Below, piece by piece: positions 13,874 to 14,944 of a stretch of DNA of 14,944 bases. Below the pieces are notes generated by a model, which worked only from the letters and a program-made list of their open reading frames with translations, was not told the origin of the DNA and did no database searches. The position numbers were made by a program, and so were the translations under genes. Source of the DNA: DATHBP01 sp035296085 (GTDB lineage: Bacteria; Actinomycetota; Actinomycetes; Propionibacteriales; Nocardioidaceae); assembly GCA_035296085.1 (NCBI GenBank), contig DATHBP010000142.1:1-14944 (forward strand). Reading direction: 5' to 3'. How positions within the stretch are numbered: position 1 is the stretch's first letter; the number at the start of each line of letters is the position of its first letter.

Positions 13874-13879
13874 ACGCTA
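13874..13879 (-). promoter_or_regulatory. -10 box (TAGCGT) of a probable leaderless promoter for the acetyltransferase
   Basis: On the minus strand TAGCGT is followed by 6 nt (GAACGA) and GTG 13867. This TANNNT-N6-RTG spacing fits leaderless initiation. No ribosome-binding site or clear -35 is visible. Confidence 0.45.
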
Positions 13880-13892
13880 GCCATGGGCAGGT

Positions 13893-13898
13893 CAGACT
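13893..13898 (+). promoter_or_regulatory. Possible -10 box (CAGACT) for the glycerate kinase gene
   Basis: CAGACT is followed by 6 nt and ATG 13905. It departs from TANNNT in the first base, so it is weaker than the other leaderless candidates. It shares a 37-nt divergent region with the acetyltransferase promoter. No good ribosome-binding site is present either. Confidence 0.3.
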
Positions 13899-13904
13899 GA
13901 GCGC

Positions 13905-14944
13905 ATGCGGGTCGTCGTCGCGCCAGACAAGTTCGCCGGCACCTTGACTGCGGTCGAGGCTGCCGACGCGATCGCCACCGGGTGGCTGCGGCGCGCGCCG
14001 GGCGACCAGGTGGTTACGGTGCCGATGTCCGACGGGGGCCCTGGCTTCTGCGACGTCATGCACGCAGCCCTCGGCGGGTCACGGAGCGGTGTGACCGTGG
14101 CCGGGCCGCACGGCGAGCCGGTGGCGGCCAGCATCGTGAGGGTCGACGACACGGCGTACGTCGAGTGCGCCCAGGCCTGCGGCGCGCACCTGGTGCCTCC
14201 CGGTCGCCACGACCCGGAACGAGCGACGACCCTCGGCGTCGGGCAGCTGATGGCCGCTGCGCTCGACGCAGGCGCCCGACGGGTGGTCGTCGGGCTCGGT
14301 GGCAGCGCCACGAACGACGCCGGGGCCGGCCTGCTGGCCGCGCTGGGAGCGACCTGCTCACCGGCCGGGTCGCTGACCTCCGGCCCGGCTGGCCTGGCCT
14401 TGGTCGAGCGCGTCGACCTCGACGCAGCCCGCGACCGGGTCGGCGACGCCGAACTGGTGGCGGCCAGCGACGTCGACAACCCGCTGCTCGGGTTGCGCGG
14501 AGCGACGAACGTGTACGGCGGGCAGAAGGGCATTGCCGACGAGCGCAAGCTGGCGGTGGATGCCGCCCTGCAGCGCTTCGCCGACCTTACCGACCCACTG
14601 ACCGCCCGGGTCGCCGGCGCGGGCGCCGCCGGCGGACTCGGGTTCGCGCTGCTCCTGCTGGGCGGCACCCGACGTCCCGGCGTCGACGTGGTCGCCGACG
14701 CGGTCGGCTTGCCACGGCACGCTGCCGAGGCCGACGTCGTGCTCACCGGTGAGGGGGCGTTCGACGTCACCTCCGGCTCCGGCAAGGTGGTCGCCGGCGT
14801 CGCGAAGACTGCCGGTGAGGCCCTGCGGCCGTGCATCGTCGTGGCCGGCCAGGTGCTGGTCGGAGCGCGGGAGATGCGCGCCTTGGGCATCGAGGCGGCG
14901 TACGGGATGGCAGACCTGGTCGGCCTTGAGGCGGCCATGGCCGA
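13905..14944 (+). CDS. Glycerate kinase (GlxK/GarK family), 3' end outside the window
   Basis: 346 codons are open to the right edge with no stop, so the gene is 3'-partial; only a few tens of residues should be missing, given a family length of about 360-380. The enzyme phosphorylates D-glycerate with ATP, linking glyoxylate and glycerate breakdown to glycolysis. Family motifs in order are VVVAPDKFAGTL (3-14), MSDGGPGF (41-48), VGLGGSATNDAG (129-140), DVDNPLLGLRGATNVYGGQKG (189-209), GAGAAGGLGFALL (238-250) and VLTGEGAFD (279-287). Two positions look unusual: P replaces the common E in SDGGEG, and the stretch after GEG reads FDVTSGSGK where the family usually has D-x-Q-[ST]. The ATG 13905 starts the family's N-terminal strand directly. 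Confidence 0.92.
   Translation, partial: MRVVVAPDKFAGTLTAVEAADAIATGWLRRAPGDQVVTVPMSDGGPGFCDVMHAALGGSRSGVTVAGPHGEPVAASIVRVDDTAYVECAQACGAHLVPPGRHDPERATTLGVGQLMAAALDAGARRVVVGLGGSATNDAGAGLLAALGATCSPAGSLTSGPAGLALVERVDLDAARDRVGDAELVAASDVDNPLLGLRGATNVYGGQKGIADERKLAVDAALQRFADLTDPLTARVAGAGAAGGLGFALLLLGGTRRPGVDVVADAVGLPRHAAEADVVLTGEGAFDVTSGSGKVVAGVAKTAGEALRPCIVVAGQVLVGAREMRALGIEAAYGMADLVGLEAAMA

Noticed and set aside
1..14944. Mobile element, prophage, CRISPR array or tRNA
   Set aside because: No transposase, integrase or phage gene motifs, no array of spaced repeats and no tRNA-like cloverleaf were noticed. Gene content looks like stable chromosomal DNA.

Overview
The window comes from the chromosome of a very GC-rich actinobacterium. 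Signs of this are the codon use, the actinobacterial families (DUF3043, PspAA/PspAB, an SCO2322-like secreted protein), the many GTG starts and 1-4 nt gene overlaps, and several starts that look leaderless (a TANNNT box 6-7 nt before the start codon). I cannot name the genus. No rRNA, tRNA, CRISPR array, insertion sequence or phage gene is visible.

Left part (1-6840): the 3' end of gcvT (+) is followed by a six-gene minus-strand operon, read from right to left. It starts with a cobalamin riboswitch leader (about 6840-6680). The genes are a secreted, membrane-anchored SCO2322-like protein, EcfT, a double-ATPase EcfA, an ECF S component, CobU fused behind a PhnP-like metallo-beta-lactamase domain, and CobS. 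The last five genes are joined by 1-4 nt overlaps or an 11 nt gap. Together they form a B12-controlled corrinoid salvage unit: surface protein and ECF importer, cobinamide kinase and guanylyltransferase, then attachment of the lower ligand.

Middle (6893-9376): a 70-aa hypothetical protein, then a PF01637-type (STAND-like) ATPase with a C-terminal winged helix. The ATPase has a leaderless-looking GTG start and lies behind a cluster of overlapping inverted repeats. A convergent aldo/keto reductase follows.

Right-centre (9434-12931): a DUF3043 membrane protein is divergent from the complete envelope-stress cluster pspA-pspAA-htpX-pspAB. A sequence resembling an ECF-sigma promoter sits in the pspAA-htpX gap. 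The cluster ends at a nested inverted repeat (12938-12983).

Right end: a tandem-GNAT acetyltransferase (-) is divergent from a glycerate kinase (+), which runs off the window. The glycerate kinase has no stop codon in the window but is clearly coding.

The most noteworthy points are the PhnP-like/CobU fusion in an operon that otherwise covers cobinamide salvage, the SCO2322-like protein as a candidate corrinoid-capture factor, and the repeat-rich control region of the ATPase gene.
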